Counted from the first letter of the stretch, positions 1 to 9,113 are shown. The stretch: DNA of 15,682 nucleotides from an uncultured Colwellia sp. (GCA_913020705.1 CAJWBY010000116.1:1-15682); one strand, 5' to 3'. The notes: generated by a model from the sequence alone, not told the origin. Program-made: numbers and translations.

Positions 1-44
1 GTAGTGTGGGAGTTCCCATGTGAGAGTAGGACATTGCTAGGCTT
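1..44 (+). rRNA. rrf: 5S ribosomal RNA, 3' end (partial)
   Basis: The first bases match the 3' part of gammaproteobacterial 5S rRNA: GTAGTGTGGG, then TTCCCATGTGAGAGTAGGA, then a closing GCTAGGC that corresponds to the usual GCCAGGC. The gene is cut by the window start, so only about a third is visible. The exact 3' end (42-44) is inferred by comparison with E. coli 5S rRNA. A strong terminator follows at once, so an rRNA operon probably ends here, with 16S and 23S upstream of the window. Confidence 0.9.
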
Positions 45-52
45 CTAATTAG

Positions 53-83
53 AAAAGCCCGATTCGAAAGAGTCGGGCTTTTT
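53..83 (+). terminator. Rho-independent terminator of the rRNA operon
   Basis: Bases 53-65 pair with 70-82: the AAAAGCCCGA arm faces TCGGGCTTTT, and the stem extends inward with one G-T pair. It closes on a GAAA (GNRA-type) tetraloop at 66-69 and ends in a run of T. It lies about ten bases after the 5S rRNA end. Confidence 0.92.
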
Positions 84-196
84 GCTGTCTGCGTAAAATA
101 TAATTTAAGTGTAAACATATTGGCTTGTTTTTCTATTTGATTTCTTAAACTGAATATACTTTTGATAAGCCGCAATGCAGTATCATTAAACATTTT

Positions 197-658
197 ATGA
201 AAAATTAAATTTCTGTTAAATCTTAATGTTTTAATTACTGGTTTTAATCGTGGTATTGGTTCAGTAATGATAAAAATATTTGGAGAGCAGGGGAATATAG
301 TATTCTCTTTATATAGAAATAGCTTTAAGGAACTATAAGAGCTTCAGTTCATAGTATCCCTCATATTGATGAAAGAATGTTCAAGGTATTAAAAATACGA
401 AAGTGGCACTGATTTGAGCGACATTATGGATATCGAATGTCTTTATTTGCACTTAAGGTTGATGTTAAGTCGTTAAGTAAGAGGGAGCTGATCAGGATAT
501 ATCTGTAGGGATTTAACATCCAGGATACGTGCAAGCTGATATGGTTAATAACAATGGGCTGATGTGTCAGCAGAAATAATTGTTGGTATAATTAATGATT
601 TAACTAGAAAAATAGTGTTATATTCATGCGCTCAAATGGCCAAATGATCCCTAGGTAA
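197..658 (+). pseudogene. Decayed short-chain dehydrogenase/reductase (SDR) gene
   Basis: No open frame survives here, but SDR signatures appear in order across different frames. Bases 219-338 read ...NVLITGFNRGIGSV... and give the TGxxxGIG nucleotide-binding motif, ending at a stop (336-338). Bases 422-505 read HYGYRMS...ALKVDVKSLS, the region of the YxxxK active site; the position expected to be Lys is Leu. Bases 499-557 read ISVGI, a stop, then HPGYVQADMV, the usual segment after the active site, with the stop where Tyr is normal. Bases 558-611 read ADVSAEIIVGIINDLTR. After a shift at the A-run 608-612 the frame ends NSVIFMRSNGQMIPR and a stop at 656-658, like the -NGxxxPW ends of C-factor-type SDRs. 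Intact relatives are about 230-250 residues; this remnant is about 460 bp, so much of the centre (including NNAG) is missing. The start is uncertain; the ATG at 197 is out of frame with the next block. Confidence 0.75.
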
Positions 659-672
659 GTGTTCCAAAGTAA

Positions 673-702
673 CAACCAGATTATTATTAAGTAACCTGGT
701 TG
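673..702 (-). terminator. Possible weak hairpin downstream of ygiQ
   Basis: CAACCAG at 673-679 pairs with CTGGTTG at 696-702 across a 16-base loop, just beyond the ygiQ stop on the minus strand. There is no good T-run after it in the minus direction, so it may only stabilise an mRNA end. Low confidence as a terminator. Confidence 0.3.
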
Positions 703-719
703 GTCATATCAAAAAACAA

Positions 720-3050
720 TTACTTTTTCTTTCTACCGAAAGGTTTTTTAGGTTTTCTATCATCAAACTGGTTTTCAGAGAAACGTGTCAAACCTTGTTT
801 ACCTTTCTCTGCAGGCGAACTTGTTGATGGTTTTTTACCATAACCTGTTTTCGCCGCTACTGGTTTCTTACCAAAAGTCGTTTTATTGCCTTTAGCGTTA
901 TTTTTCCCTTTACCATTATTTTTATAATGCTGTTGATCTTTCTCGCCGCGAGTTTCGTTTGGCACAAGACAACCTGGTTTAGAACCAATTAGTATTTTTC
1001 CTAAGCCCATTTTAGTAAAAGCCTGACGAAGCATCGGCCAATTAGCCGGATCATGATAACGTAAAATAGCTTTATGTAAGCGACGCTGGATAGTACCTTT
1101 AGGTACGGCAACAGTCTTACTGTTTTTATTGACGTTACGCAATGAATCTATTTCGGTATGGTACAAGGTTGTAGCATTGGCTAATGGTGACGGATAAAAG
1201 TTCTGTACTTGGTCAAGTTTAAAGTCATTACTTTTTAACCAGAGTGCTAAATTCACCATGTCTCGATCTGTTGTTCCAGGATGTGCAGAGATGAAATAAG
1301 GTATCAAATACTGTTTTTTACCTGCTAACTTAGAGTAATGATCAAACATTTCTTTAAATTTATCATAGCTGCCCATACCAGGCTTCATCATGCTATTTAA
1401 AGGACCTTCTTCTGTATGCTCAGGGGCTATTTTTAAATAACCTCCTACGTGATGAGTGGCTAACTCTTTAACATATTCAGGATCTTGAATAGCTAAATCG
1501 TAACGAACACCAGATGCAATTAATACTTTCTTGATACCAGGGATTTTTCTCGCTGCACGGTAAAGCTCAATAGTTGGAGTATGATCTGTATCTAAATGGC
1601 CACATATTGTTGGCCAAACGCATGACGGTTTACGACACGTAGCTTCTGCTTTTTCGCTTTTACAATTAAGCTGATACATATTTGCGGTTGGACCGCCTAG
1701 ATCAGATATAACACCAGTAAATCCCGGAACTTTTAGTTGTATATCTTTAATTTCATTCAATATAGATTCTTGCGAACGACTTTGAATAATTCTGCCTTCA
1801 TGTTCTGTAATCGAACAAAAAGTACAACCACCAAAACAACCACGCATAATATTCACGGAAGTTTTGATCATGTCATATGCTGGAATTTTTGCATCACCAT
1901 AACTTGGGTGTGGTACTCGTGCATAAGGTAAACCGAAAACACCGTCCATTTCACTTTCAGTTAACGGCGTTGCAGGTGGGTTTAACCAAATTAGTCTGCT
2001 GCCATGACGCTGTACTATCGGTTTAGCAGAAGTAGGGTTTACTTCTTGATGAAAAATACGTGAAGCATGAGCATACATCACTTTGTTATCACGTACTTGT
2101 TCAAAAGTAGGTAAATTAATATAAGTGGTTTCCCATGGCTTTTTCTTATCAGCCCAAGATTTATTCTTATGTTGATCTGCTCTATGCGGTGAAAGCTCAA
2201 TGACTTGCGGTGTTTTAGTTATATCAGTGTCATTATTTACGGCTGTTGCATCGGCTTCTGCACTATTTTCAGAGCAATCAGTAGATGTTATTTCTTGATA
2301 AGGGCTGATAATAGGATCTATTTTACCTGGTTTATCAATTGATCTCGAATCAATACCTTTCCAGTTAGGTAATACTTGGTTTGCTAAAAAGGCGCTACCG
2401 CGTACATCAGTAATGTTTTTAACTTGCTCACCGTTTGCGATACGATGGGCTATTTCAATTAATGGTCTTTCAGCATTTCCATAGACGAGAAGATCGGCTT
2501 TTGAGTCGAAAAGCACTGATTGACGAACTTTGTCGGTCCAGTAATCATAATGGGCAATACGTCGTAAACTTGCTTCTATACCGCCAATAATTACTGGTAC
2601 ACCTTTGTAAGCTTGTTTACAGCGTTGAGTATAAGCTGTTACTGCTCTATCAGGACGTTTACCACCTTCATCATTAGGAGTGTAAGCATCATCATGACGC
2701 ATTCTGCGTTCAGCGGTATAACGGTTGATCATTGAATCCATATTTCCGGCAGTAACACCAAAAAATAGGTTAGGCTCACCTAGCGCCATAAACGCATCTT
2801 TTGTATCCCATGCAGGTTGTGCAATAATACCAACACGAAATCCTTGAGATTCCAACATTCTGCCAATAATTGCCATACCAAAACTAGGGTGATCAACATA
2901 CGCATCGCCGGTAACTAAAATAATATCGCAAGAATCCCAACCTAGCACATCCATCTCACTGCGAGACATAGGTAAAAACGGCGCTGTTCCGTAGCACTCA
3001 GCCCAATATTTTGGGTATTCGAACAATGATGTTTTTACTTGTGTGATCAT
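720..3050 (-). CDS. ygiQ: YgiQ family radical SAM protein (UPF0313)
   Basis: A 776-residue protein of the YgiQ/UPF0313 family, a normal length for it. The N-terminal half carries the family domain ([17 protein letters not shown] near residue 40; [12 protein letters not shown] near 155). The radical SAM cluster motif is CFGGCTFC, with Cys405, Cys409 and Cys412 to bind a 4Fe-4S cluster and S-adenosylmethionine. The C-terminal region carries a DUF3362-type segment and then about 70 residues rich in Lys, Gly and Asn, ending in KPFGRKKK; this tail looks disordered and could bind nucleic acid (inference). Residues about 245-300 form a low-complexity insert. The true reaction of YgiQ is, as far as I know, not established. 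The start ATG at 3050 is preceded by a weak TTAGG. The gene stands alone, divergent from the S9 peptidase gene. Confidence 0.95.
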   Translation of the reverse strand: MITQVKTSLFEYPKYWAECYGTAPFLPMSRSEMDVLGWDSCDIILVTGDAYVDHPSFGMAIIGRMLESQGFRVGIIAQPAWDTKDAFMALGEPNLFFGVTAGNMDSMINRYTAERRMRHDDAYTPNDEGGKRPDRAVTAYTQRCKQAYKGVPVIIGGIEASLRRIAHYDYWTDKVRQSVLFDSKADLLVYGNAERPLIEIAHRIANGEQVKNITDVRGSAFLANQVLPNWKGIDSRSIDKPGKIDPIISPYQEITSTDCSENSAEADATAVNNDTDITKTPQVIELSPHRADQHKNKSWADKKKPWETTYINLPTFEQVRDNKVMYAHASRIFHQEVNPTSAKPIVQRHGSRLIWLNPPATPLTESEMDGVFGLPYARVPHPSYGDAKIPAYDMIKTSVNIMRGCFGGCTFCSITEHEGRIIQSRSQESILNEIKDIQLKVPGFTGVISDLGGPTANMYQLNCKSEKAEATCRKPSCVWPTICGHLDTDHTPTIELYRAARKIPGIKKVLIASGVRYDLAIQDPEYVKELATHHVGGYLKIAPEHTEEGPLNSMMKPGMGSYDKFKEMFDHYSKLAGKKQYLIPYFISAHPGTTDRDMVNLALWLKSNDFKLDQVQNFYPSPLANATTLYHTEIDSLRNVNKNSKTVAVPKGTIQRRLHKAILRYHDPANWPMLRQAFTKMGLGKILIGSKPGCLVPNETRGEKDQQHYKNNGKGKNNAKGNKTTFGKKPVAAKTGYGKKPSTSSPAEKGKQGLTRFSENQFDDRKPKKPFGRKKK

Positions 3051-3136
3051 AATTAGCCTAAGATTCTGTTAATAAAATTTTATTGTCCTTGATCAATACA
3101 CAAACCATAAATTTGATGTATTAGACAAGGCGCGCG

Positions 3137-3142
3137 ATTATA
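3137..3142 (-). promoter_or_regulatory. Candidate -10 element for ygiQ with GC-rich discriminator
   Basis: On the minus strand the bases read TATAAT followed directly by CGCGCGCC, about 87 bases before the ygiQ start. The -10 is a perfect match, but no good -35 lies 16-18 bases upstream. GC-rich discriminators after the -10 are typical of promoters shut down by ppGpp, so growth-rate control is possible (inference). Confidence 0.45.
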
Positions 3143-3276
3143 GCAAATTCTCACTTTAAGTGTAGGCTTAATCGACTAATAGGGTTTATTACGAAGTGTA
3201 GTCTCATTATGACGTAATTTCATGGCAGTTGGTCGCATAATATTACACATTACAACCAGTTAAATTTACTATTTGA

Positions 3277-3305
3277 TTGTATAAATTTAGTGGGTTAAGT
3301 ATAAC
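3277..3305 (+). promoter_or_regulatory. Candidate sigma-70 promoter of the S9 peptidase
   Basis: TTGTAT (3 of 6 to TTGACA), a 17-base spacer, then TATAAC (5 of 6 to TATAAT). Transcription would start near 3312, leaving a leader of about 47 bases. Confidence 0.4.
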
Positions 3306-3358
3306 TAGTTACATGATCTCTACTATCAAAATTCACCATCAAAATAAGTCTCTTACCT

Positions 3359-5872
3359 ATGAAAATAAAAATATTAACGGCTGCAATAAGTTTGTCTCTA
3401 GTTGCCTGTGTAACGACGACAGCTGACCAATCAGCTGAAACAGTATCAAATGACAATTATACGAAGAGTAAATATGTTTCAGTCTCCAAAGAAGTAAAGT
3501 TGGCAGCAGCTAAAAAAATCATGCCAACAAAGTCATTATTATCGAATGGTGATATTCAGATCAGTTTAGAGCAAATTATGTCCGACCCTGATTGGATGGG
3601 ACGTTCACCGCAACGCTGGTATTGGGGTGATGATAATCAAACTATATTCTACCAACAAAAGCGTGAAGGTAGTCCATTAAAAGATTTATACCGTCAGGAC
3701 ACTTCAAGTAAAGATGCAGAGAAAGTTAAACTAGCTGAAATGCATATTGTTAGCGACACCTATGCACAGAGAAATAAAGCCAATACTCATGAGATTTATA
3801 CTTTCGAAGGTAACGTTTTTGTAAAAGAACTCGCTAATTTGAATGTTCTACAACTTACCTATACCTCTGCCTATGAACATTCAGCGATGTTTTTAAATAA
3901 TGGTAATGTTGCTTATCGTGTAGACAATAAGATTTTTGAACATGATTTATCTAGCAATAAAATTATCGAATTAGCAAACTTACAGTTAATAGCAGATCCA
4001 AAAGATGCGAAAAGTGATGAGAGTTATATTGCCAGTGAGCAGAATGATTTAATTGCCTATGTTGCTCTGCAGAAAAGAAATAATAAATTAAGAAAAGATC
4101 AAAAAGAAAAGCTTAAAGCGCAAAACTCAACATTGACCAAAAGTGACTTTTACTTAGGAAAAGGTAAACGTATTAATCATGCTAGTTTATCTCCAAATGG
4201 CGACAAACTCATTGTGAGTATCAGCAGTAGTAAATCTACTCGTGCTGATAGTGATATTATGCCTAATTATATTGGTGATGATGGTCACGTAAAATCGAAA
4301 AATGTTCGTCATCGTGTTGCAGATAATCGCCAATATAATGATGAACTTTTTTTACTTGATCTGAAGTCAGGCCAAAAATTCCCGTTATCTTATGATGTAT
4401 TGCCTGGTTCTGATGAAGATGTTTTAGCCAGTGTAAAATCGGAAAATTATAAACGTGAAGGTAAGGACTACGAGTCAACGACATCTGAACGTAATATTCA
4501 TGTTATGCAAGCAAATTCTCCGATTAAATGGCATGAAAACGGAAAGCAAGTTGCCGTTTTATTAGAGGCTTGGGACAACAAAGACCGTTGGTTAACCACC
4601 GTTAATTTAATGGAGAACAAGTTAGAGTCACAGCATCGTTTACATGATGATGCATGGATAAACTGGAGTTTTAATGAGTTTGGGTGGTTAAAGGGTGATC
4701 ATACGCTTTATTATCTTTCAGAAGAGACGGGATACTCGCACCTCTACAGTAAAAGCTTAAAGGGTAAAGCAAAACAACTTACACGTGGTCAGTTTGAAAT
4801 TAGCGATGTCAGTTTAACCCAAGACAAATCTCGCTTTGTGTTTAAAGCAAATAAAAAGCATCCTGGTATTTATGAAATTTATCAAGTAAATGTTAAATCA
4901 GGTGAATTTAGTGCGTTAACTGATTTAGGCGGTATGAATGACTATTCATTGAGCCCAGATGATTCAACGCTTTTAATTGAGCATTCAACGGTTGCTATGC
5001 CTCCAGAACTTTATGTAAAACAATTGAGTGATGATGCCACCGCAGTGCGTTTAACACATACCGTATCTGAACAGTTTTTAAGTATGCCATGGACTGCGCC
5101 AAGTGTGGTTGCCGTGCCTTCTTCATATCAAGATGAACCTGTTTATTCTCGAGTCTATCTACCCGAAAACTTTGATAAAACCAATGAAAAAAATCGTGCT
5201 GTGATGTTTAGCCATGGCGCAGGATATCTACAAAACTCACACTTGGGCTGGTCAGGATATTTTCGAGAGCACATGTTCCACAGTATGCTTGTTCAACAAG
5301 GATATGTAGTTATTGATATGGACTATCGCGCATCAGCAGGTTACGGACGTGATTGGCGTACAGCCATTTATCGTCATATGGGTAAGCCTGAAGTACAAGA
5401 CATGAGTGATGGCGTTAACTGGTTAGTTGAAAATGCCAATGTTGATCGTAAACGTATAGGCACTTACGGCGGTTCGTATGGAGGCTTCTTAACATTAATG
5501 TCTATGTTCACTCAACCTGATTTATTTGAGTCGGGTTCTGCACTTCGGTTAGTGTCTGATTGGGCTTATTATAATCACGGATATACTTCAAATATTTTGA
5601 ACACTCCGAAAGATGATGCCATTGCATATGAGAGAAGTTCGCCAATTTATTTTGCTGAAGGCTTAGAAAAGCCCTTGTTGATAAATGCACCAATGGTTGA
5701 CGATAATGTGTTTTTCCAAGATACGGTGCGCTTAGTTCAACGTTTAATTGAATTAGAGAAACAAGACTTTGAAACGGCTATTTATCCAGTAGAGCCACAT
5801 GGTTTTGTTCAGCCAAGCTCTTGGTTAAATGAATATCGTCGAATTTTTAAGTTGTTTGAAAATACTTTGTAA
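3359..5872 (+). CDS. S9 family prolyl-oligopeptidase-type peptidase, lipoprotein
   Basis: An 837-residue exported serine peptidase of the prolyl oligopeptidase (S9) clan, most like dipeptidyl-peptidase IV-type enzymes. The N-terminus has a lipoprotein signal with lipobox LVAC (Cys17), so it is probably anchored in the envelope. Residues about 60-570 are expected to form the beta-propeller that limits access to peptides. The C-terminal alpha/beta hydrolase domain carries the catalytic triad: Ser706 in GGSYGG, Asp781 in VDDNV, His814 in EPHGF. The stretch before the Asp reads INAPMVDDNV, lacking the HG that many relatives have there. The likely role is cutting short peptides or dipeptides from imported or environmental protein. 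The start is fixed by the lipobox position; no clear Shine-Dalgarno sequence precedes it. It converges on the rhombosortase gene through a shared hairpin. Exact substrate preference cannot be read from the sequence. Confidence 0.92.
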   Translation: MKIKILTAAISLSLVACVTTTADQSAETVSNDNYTKSKYVSVSKEVKLAAAKKIMPTKSLLSNGDIQISLEQIMSDPDWMGRSPQRWYWGDDNQTIFYQQKREGSPLKDLYRQDTSSKDAEKVKLAEMHIVSDTYAQRNKANTHEIYTFEGNVFVKELANLNVLQLTYTSAYEHSAMFLNNGNVAYRVDNKIFEHDLSSNKIIELANLQLIADPKDAKSDESYIASEQNDLIAYVALQKRNNKLRKDQKEKLKAQNSTLTKSDFYLGKGKRINHASLSPNGDKLIVSISSSKSTRADSDIMPNYIGDDGHVKSKNVRHRVADNRQYNDELFLLDLKSGQKFPLSYDVLPGSDEDVLASVKSENYKREGKDYESTTSERNIHVMQANSPIKWHENGKQVAVLLEAWDNKDRWLTTVNLMENKLESQHRLHDDAWINWSFNEFGWLKGDHTLYYLSEETGYSHLYSKSLKGKAKQLTRGQFEISDVSLTQDKSRFVFKANKKHPGIYEIYQVNVKSGEFSALTDLGGMNDYSLSPDDSTLLIEHSTVAMPPELYVKQLSDDATAVRLTHTVSEQFLSMPWTAPSVVAVPSSYQDEPVYSRVYLPENFDKTNEKNRAVMFSHGAGYLQNSHLGWSGYFREHMFHSMLVQQGYVVIDMDYRASAGYGRDWRTAIYRHMGKPEVQDMSDGVNWLVENANVDRKRIGTYGGSYGGFLTLMSMFTQPDLFESGSALRLVSDWAYYNHGYTSNILNTPKDDAIAYERSSPIYFAEGLEKPLLINAPMVDDNVFFQDTVRLVQRLIELEKQDFETAIYPVEPHGFVQPSSWLNEYRRIFKLFENTL

Positions 5873-5897
5873 TTATATTCATCGATAAAAAATAAAT

Positions 5898-5931
5898 AGG
5901 CGCCACTCTTTATTGGTAAGAGTGGCGCCTT
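5898..5931. terminator. Strong bidirectional terminator hairpin
   Basis: A perfect 13-bp stem (AGGCGCCACTCTT at 5898-5910 with its complement at 5918-5930) and a 7-base loop. T-rich sequence follows on the plus strand and an A-rich stretch precedes it, so it can end both the S9 peptidase and the opposing rhombosortase transcript. Confidence 0.85.
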
Positions 5932-5933
5932 TA

Positions 5934-6554
5934 TTATTTACTCTCTAAAGTATTCTGATTGGTAGGTGATTTTATTATTATTAAAAGAATCACAGCGATT
6001 ACTCCACCAATAGCTCCCCATAAATGGGCATTTATAGCAACATTTGCGCCTATTAAGTCAGAAACGTCTTCGCTTGCCCCATAGTACTGCTCGTGTGCTA
6101 TTTTTAATATCACACCTAGTAGCAATAAATATCCAGTTCGTTCTTTTGCTTTGATATCTTCAATAGCTCCCCATATAAAAATCCCATGTAAAACACCTGA
6201 TAGGCCTACGTATTGTTCAATGTCTAGTGAAAACCAATGTATGCCTATAGAGCAAATTATTGCGCTAACCATAAATACAATGAGATAACTTTTAATGGTA
6301 TAAAAATGGCCATGTAAAGCCCATAACATAACAACGGCTGCTGCATTTAAAAGAAAATGAAAACCATTGGTATGAAAGAAGTGTCCACTAAATACACGCC
6401 AAATTTCGCCCTGGGTTACTAAACTACGCTGATAAACTAAAAGTTCGCTTAAACTGCTGTCAAATAAAAATGAAATCAGTGAAATAAATAAAACAAGTAA
6501 AGGAACCGATATTTGTTGAGGTGTTGTCGGTAATGAAGCAAGAGAAAATTTCAT
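5934..6554 (-). CDS. rrtA: Rhombosortase (rhomboid-family GlyGly-CTERM protease)
   Basis: A 206-residue integral membrane serine protease of the rhomboid family, of the short bacterial rhombosortase type. Features: WRVFSGHFFHTNGFHFLLN at about 52-70 (family His and Asn positions, with the HTN motif), the catalytic Ser119 in YVGLSGVLHG, and the catalytic His177 in NAHLWGAIGG, spread over about five or six membrane segments. Rhombosortases cut proteins that end in a GlyGly-CTERM tail (Gly-Gly, membrane span, basic end) and so release or sort them at the surface; known substrates often leave through type II secretion. None of the complete proteins in this window ends with such a tail, so its substrates are encoded elsewhere. 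The stop lies at the foot of the terminator shared with the S9 peptidase. The symbol follows the rhombosortase family and is less sure than the family call. Confidence 0.85.
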   Translation of the reverse strand: MKFSLASLPTTPQQISVPLLVLFISLISFLFDSSLSELLVYQRSLVTQGEIWRVFSGHFFHTNGFHFLLNAAAVVMLWALHGHFYTIKSYLIVFMVSAIICSIGIHWFSLDIEQYVGLSGVLHGIFIWGAIEDIKAKERTGYLLLLGVILKIAHEQYYGASEDVSDLIGANVAINAHLWGAIGGVIAVILLIIIKSPTNQNTLESK

Positions 6555-6691
6555 GAAATGTGCTTATAAACAAAGAGTAAAAATGTACTTTACTGTATTT
6601 CAGTCGTTTTTTATATTGAAAATATTCTTAACGTTTAATAACGAACAGCGTAAACTATTTATCTCATAATTATATTGTTAAGTTAAAATTG

Positions 6692-7282
6692 ATGACCCGA
6701 GCATATTGCTTCAAGTGTGAACGTCCTGAAAAATCCTGTATATGCCATTTAGTCTCTGTCGTAGATAATGATATTCATGTCGTGGTTTTACAGCACCCAT
6801 TGGAAGTTAAGCAAAGCAAGGGCAGCGTGACTCTATTACATCAATCTTTAACAAGTAGCCAAGTTATTGTAGGTGAAAACTTTAGTGATAATAGTGAAGT
6901 ACAATTATTACTCGAAAAATATGATCAGCAATGTGCGATGTTGTATCCAAGTGATGGTGCAATAGTTCTAAGCGAAGATAACAAGGAAATTACTCCACCT
7001 AAGTGTTTGTTTATTTTAGATGGTACTTGGAAAAAATCGTACAAAATGTTTATGAGTAATCTTTGGCTGCAACAACTTCCACATTTTACCTTAGCAAATG
7101 ATATTGTGGGTCAATATAAAATTAGAAAAACGACAAAAAAAAATGCGCTGTCATCTTTAGAAGCCTGTTGTTACGCGCTGAGTGTATTAGAGTCTCAGCA
7201 AAGGGGAACAAATAGATATCAGCCATTATTAGCGTCTTTTGTAGCTTTTAACCATTTTCAGTTATCGTTTAACCCCGATTAG
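6692..7282 (+). CDS. DTW domain protein, likely tRNA-uridine aminocarboxypropyltransferase
   Basis: A 196-residue DTW/TapT-like protein. The N-terminus has four cysteines in CxxC...CxC spacing (Cys6, Cys9, Cys16, Cys18), the zinc knuckle typical of the family. The signature DGTW is at 110-113, followed by KKSYKM. Family members transfer the 3-amino-3-carboxypropyl group from S-adenosylmethionine to uridine in tRNA (acp3U). I chose the ATG at 6692, which gives MTRAYC like other family members; a TTG three bases upstream is also possible. No strong ribosome-binding site is visible. The gene is followed after 24 bases by the gamma-glutamyltransferase gene on the same strand, so the two may share a transcript, though no functional link is obvious. 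Which tRNA and position it modifies (E. coli TapT: U47) is inferred from the family only. Confidence 0.85.
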   Translation: MTRAYCFKCERPEKSCICHLVSVVDNDIHVVVLQHPLEVKQSKGSVTLLHQSLTSSQVIVGENFSDNSEVQLLLEKYDQQCAMLYPSDGAIVLSEDNKEITPPKCLFILDGTWKKSYKMFMSNLWLQQLPHFTLANDIVGQYKIRKTTKKNALSSLEACCYALSVLESQQRGTNRYQPLLASFVAFNHFQLSFNPD

Positions 7283-7306
7283 TTCGGGTATTTATTAAGG
7301 GAAAAT

Positions 7307-9070
7307 ATGTCTCGATTCCAACTCTCTCAGCGTATAAGTATGATCACGCTATCGCTTGCACTTACATTTTCTAGTCAAGCAGAGGTCATAAAAAAACAAG
7401 AAGATCGTGAACCTGAAGCTGCTACGGGTGTAACTCAAAAACAAGCCGTTACAGCTAAAGAATTTATGATCGCAGCGGCTAATCCTTACGCCAGTGAAGC
7501 CGGTTTCAATATATTAAAAAAAGGGGGCAGTGCAATTGATGCAGCCATTGCCGTGCAACTTGTTCTTACCTTGGTTGAACCTCAGTCTTCGGGCATAGGG
7601 GGAGGTGCATTTATCTTGCACTGGGATCAAAATGAAAAATTTCTTACTACTTTTGATGGCCGTGAAACTGCGCCTAAAGCGGCAACATCTGAATTATTCC
7701 TTGATGAAAATGGCAAAGCTGTTTCTTGGATTAAAGCCGTAGTAGGTGGCCGTTCTGTTGGTGTACCTGGTGTTTTATCAGCACTTAAAAAAGCACATGA
7801 ACAATACGGAAAGCTTGCGTGGTCAGAATTATTTATTGATGCTATAGCTTTGGCAGAACATGGGTTTATTGTTTCTCCACGGCTTGAAAAACTAGTTGGA
7901 ATGCAATTTAATCCAGGGATTAGTCAGCTACCTGAAATTAAAAAATATTTTTTTCCTAATAACATTGCTATTAAAGCGGGTGATCGTTTAAAAAATAAAA
8001 AACTTGCTGCAGTATATAGAAGTATCGCAAAAGAGGGGCTGAAACCCTTTTATGAAGGTTGGATAGCTCACAAAATTATTGATGCAGTCCAGAATTCTAG
8101 TATAGCGTCAGGAAAACTTACACTGCAAGATTTAGCAAATTATAAGCCGAAACAACGACCTGCCGTTTGTGGAGGATATCGAGATTATAATGTGTGTGGT
8201 ATGGCTCCACCAAGTTCTGGTGGTGTAGCTGTAATTCAACTTCTTGGTCAACTTGAACCTTACAATTTGGCTGGAAAAGGTGTGTCGAGTCTAGAAACAG
8301 CACACTTATTTACCCAAAGTTCTCGGTTAACGTTTGCTGATCGTAATAGGTACATTGCTGATGATGATTTTGTAAGTGTGCCAGTGGACGGTCTAATATC
8401 TCGTGAATATCTGGCAGAACGATCTAAACTCATTAATATTAACGCAGATATGGGCAAAGCTAAAGCCGGTCATCCAAAGGGCGCCTTAGCTCAAGCAGAT
8501 GATCTTGCTTTGGAGTTACCGTCAACAAGTCATATTTCTATTGTTGATAAACAAGGAAATGCGATATCAATGACCACCAGTGTTGAAATGGCCTTTGGTT
8601 CAGCTGTTATGGTGGAAGGGTTTATTTTGAATAATCAATTAACTGATTTTTCATTATCGCCAAAGGTTAATGGGAAGTTTGTCGCTAATCGTCTAGAACC
8701 TTTAAAGCGACCAAGAAGTTCCATGGCACCAACTATGGTCTTTAATGCTGATAACTCATTAAAGCTTGTTGTCGGCTCTCCGGGCGGTAGTCGTATAATT
8801 AACTATGTTGCACAAACTATTCTTGGTGTGCTTGATGGTCAGTTAGATCCACAATCAGCGATAAACTTACCGAAAGTGACTAACCGTAATCATGTAACCA
8901 CGCTAGAAAAAGGTACTAATATTGTTCTATTAAAACCAGCTTTAGAAGCAAAGGGCCATAAAGTTATTATTAGAGATTTAAATAGTGGTATACATGCTAT
9001 TGAAGTGACAGATGCTGGCCTAACGGGCGGGGCTGATCCTCGAAGAGAAGGTGCCGTGTTAGGTTTGTAA
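7307..9070 (+). CDS. ggt: Gamma-glutamyltransferase
   Basis: A 587-residue periplasmic gamma-glutamyltranspeptidase. A cleavable signal peptide ends near Ala25 (SSQA|E). The N-terminal part (AASGxA-like region, then SSGIGGGAFIL at about 93-105) is followed by the self-cleavage site: Thr407 in PSTSHIS, the N-terminal nucleophile of the small subunit after autoprocessing. Downstream are the substrate-binding RSSMAPT and the SPGGSRI motif that forms the oxyanion pocket, and the protein ends with the usual GGADPRREGAV. It should hydrolyse or transpeptidate glutathione and other gamma-glutamyl compounds in the periplasm, feeding glutamate and Cys-Gly to the cell. AAGGGA-like bases (near 7298-7303) serve as the ribosome-binding site. 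It sits 24 bp after the DTW gene and ends at a clear terminator. The text after the nucleophile (MTTSVEMAFGS) differs from the E. coli type, as in many marine GGTs. Confidence 0.95.
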   Translation: MSRFQLSQRISMITLSLALTFSSQAEVIKKQEDREPEAATGVTQKQAVTAKEFMIAAANPYASEAGFNILKKGGSAIDAAIAVQLVLTLVEPQSSGIGGGAFILHWDQNEKFLTTFDGRETAPKAATSELFLDENGKAVSWIKAVVGGRSVGVPGVLSALKKAHEQYGKLAWSELFIDAIALAEHGFIVSPRLEKLVGMQFNPGISQLPEIKKYFFPNNIAIKAGDRLKNKKLAAVYRSIAKEGLKPFYEGWIAHKIIDAVQNSSIASGKLTLQDLANYKPKQRPAVCGGYRDYNVCGMAPPSSGGVAVIQLLGQLEPYNLAGKGVSSLETAHLFTQSSRLTFADRNRYIADDDFVSVPVDGLISREYLAERSKLININADMGKAKAGHPKGALAQADDLALELPSTSHISIVDKQGNAISMTTSVEMAFGSAVMVEGFILNNQLTDFSLSPKVNGKFVANRLEPLKRPRSSMAPTMVFNADNSLKLVVGSPGGSRIINYVAQTILGVLDGQLDPQSAINLPKVTNRNHVTTLEKGTNIVLLKPALEAKGHKVIIRDLNSGIHAIEVTDAGLTGGADPRREGAVLGL

Positions 9071-9076
9071 TATATT

Positions 9077-9113
9077 TTTGACCTATCCTGTTGTCGGATA
9101 GGTCAAATTTTCT
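9077..9113 (+). terminator. Rho-independent terminator after ggt
   Basis: A perfect 12-bp stem: TTTGACCTATCC at 9077-9088 pairs with GGATAGGTCAAA at 9096-9107 around a 7-base loop, then TTTTCT. It lies 7 bases after the ggt stop and just beyond the stop of the opposing lipoprotein gene, so it may serve both. Confidence 0.85.

Larger units (their letters stand above)
3051..3358. other. Divergent intergenic region between ygiQ and the S9 peptidase
   Basis: A 308-bp gene-free stretch. It holds the minus-strand TATAAT for ygiQ and, on the plus strand, a candidate promoter for the peptidase: TTGTAT at 3277-3282, a 17-base spacer and TATAAC at 3300-3305. There is also an inverted repeat ATTACG/CGTAAT (3188-3193 and 3213-3218). 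I see no small ORF or RNA gene in it. Confidence 0.5.

Noticed and set aside
84..196. tRNA or small RNA gene after the 5S rRNA
   Set aside because: I saw no cloverleaf arms, GTTCRA T-loop or CCA end; the stretch is AT-rich with no clear structure.
7274..7288. CCCGA/TCGGG hairpin between the DTW gene and ggt as a terminator
   Set aside because: Only 5 bp of stem with no real T-run, and the two genes are 24 bp apart; at most a weak attenuator.
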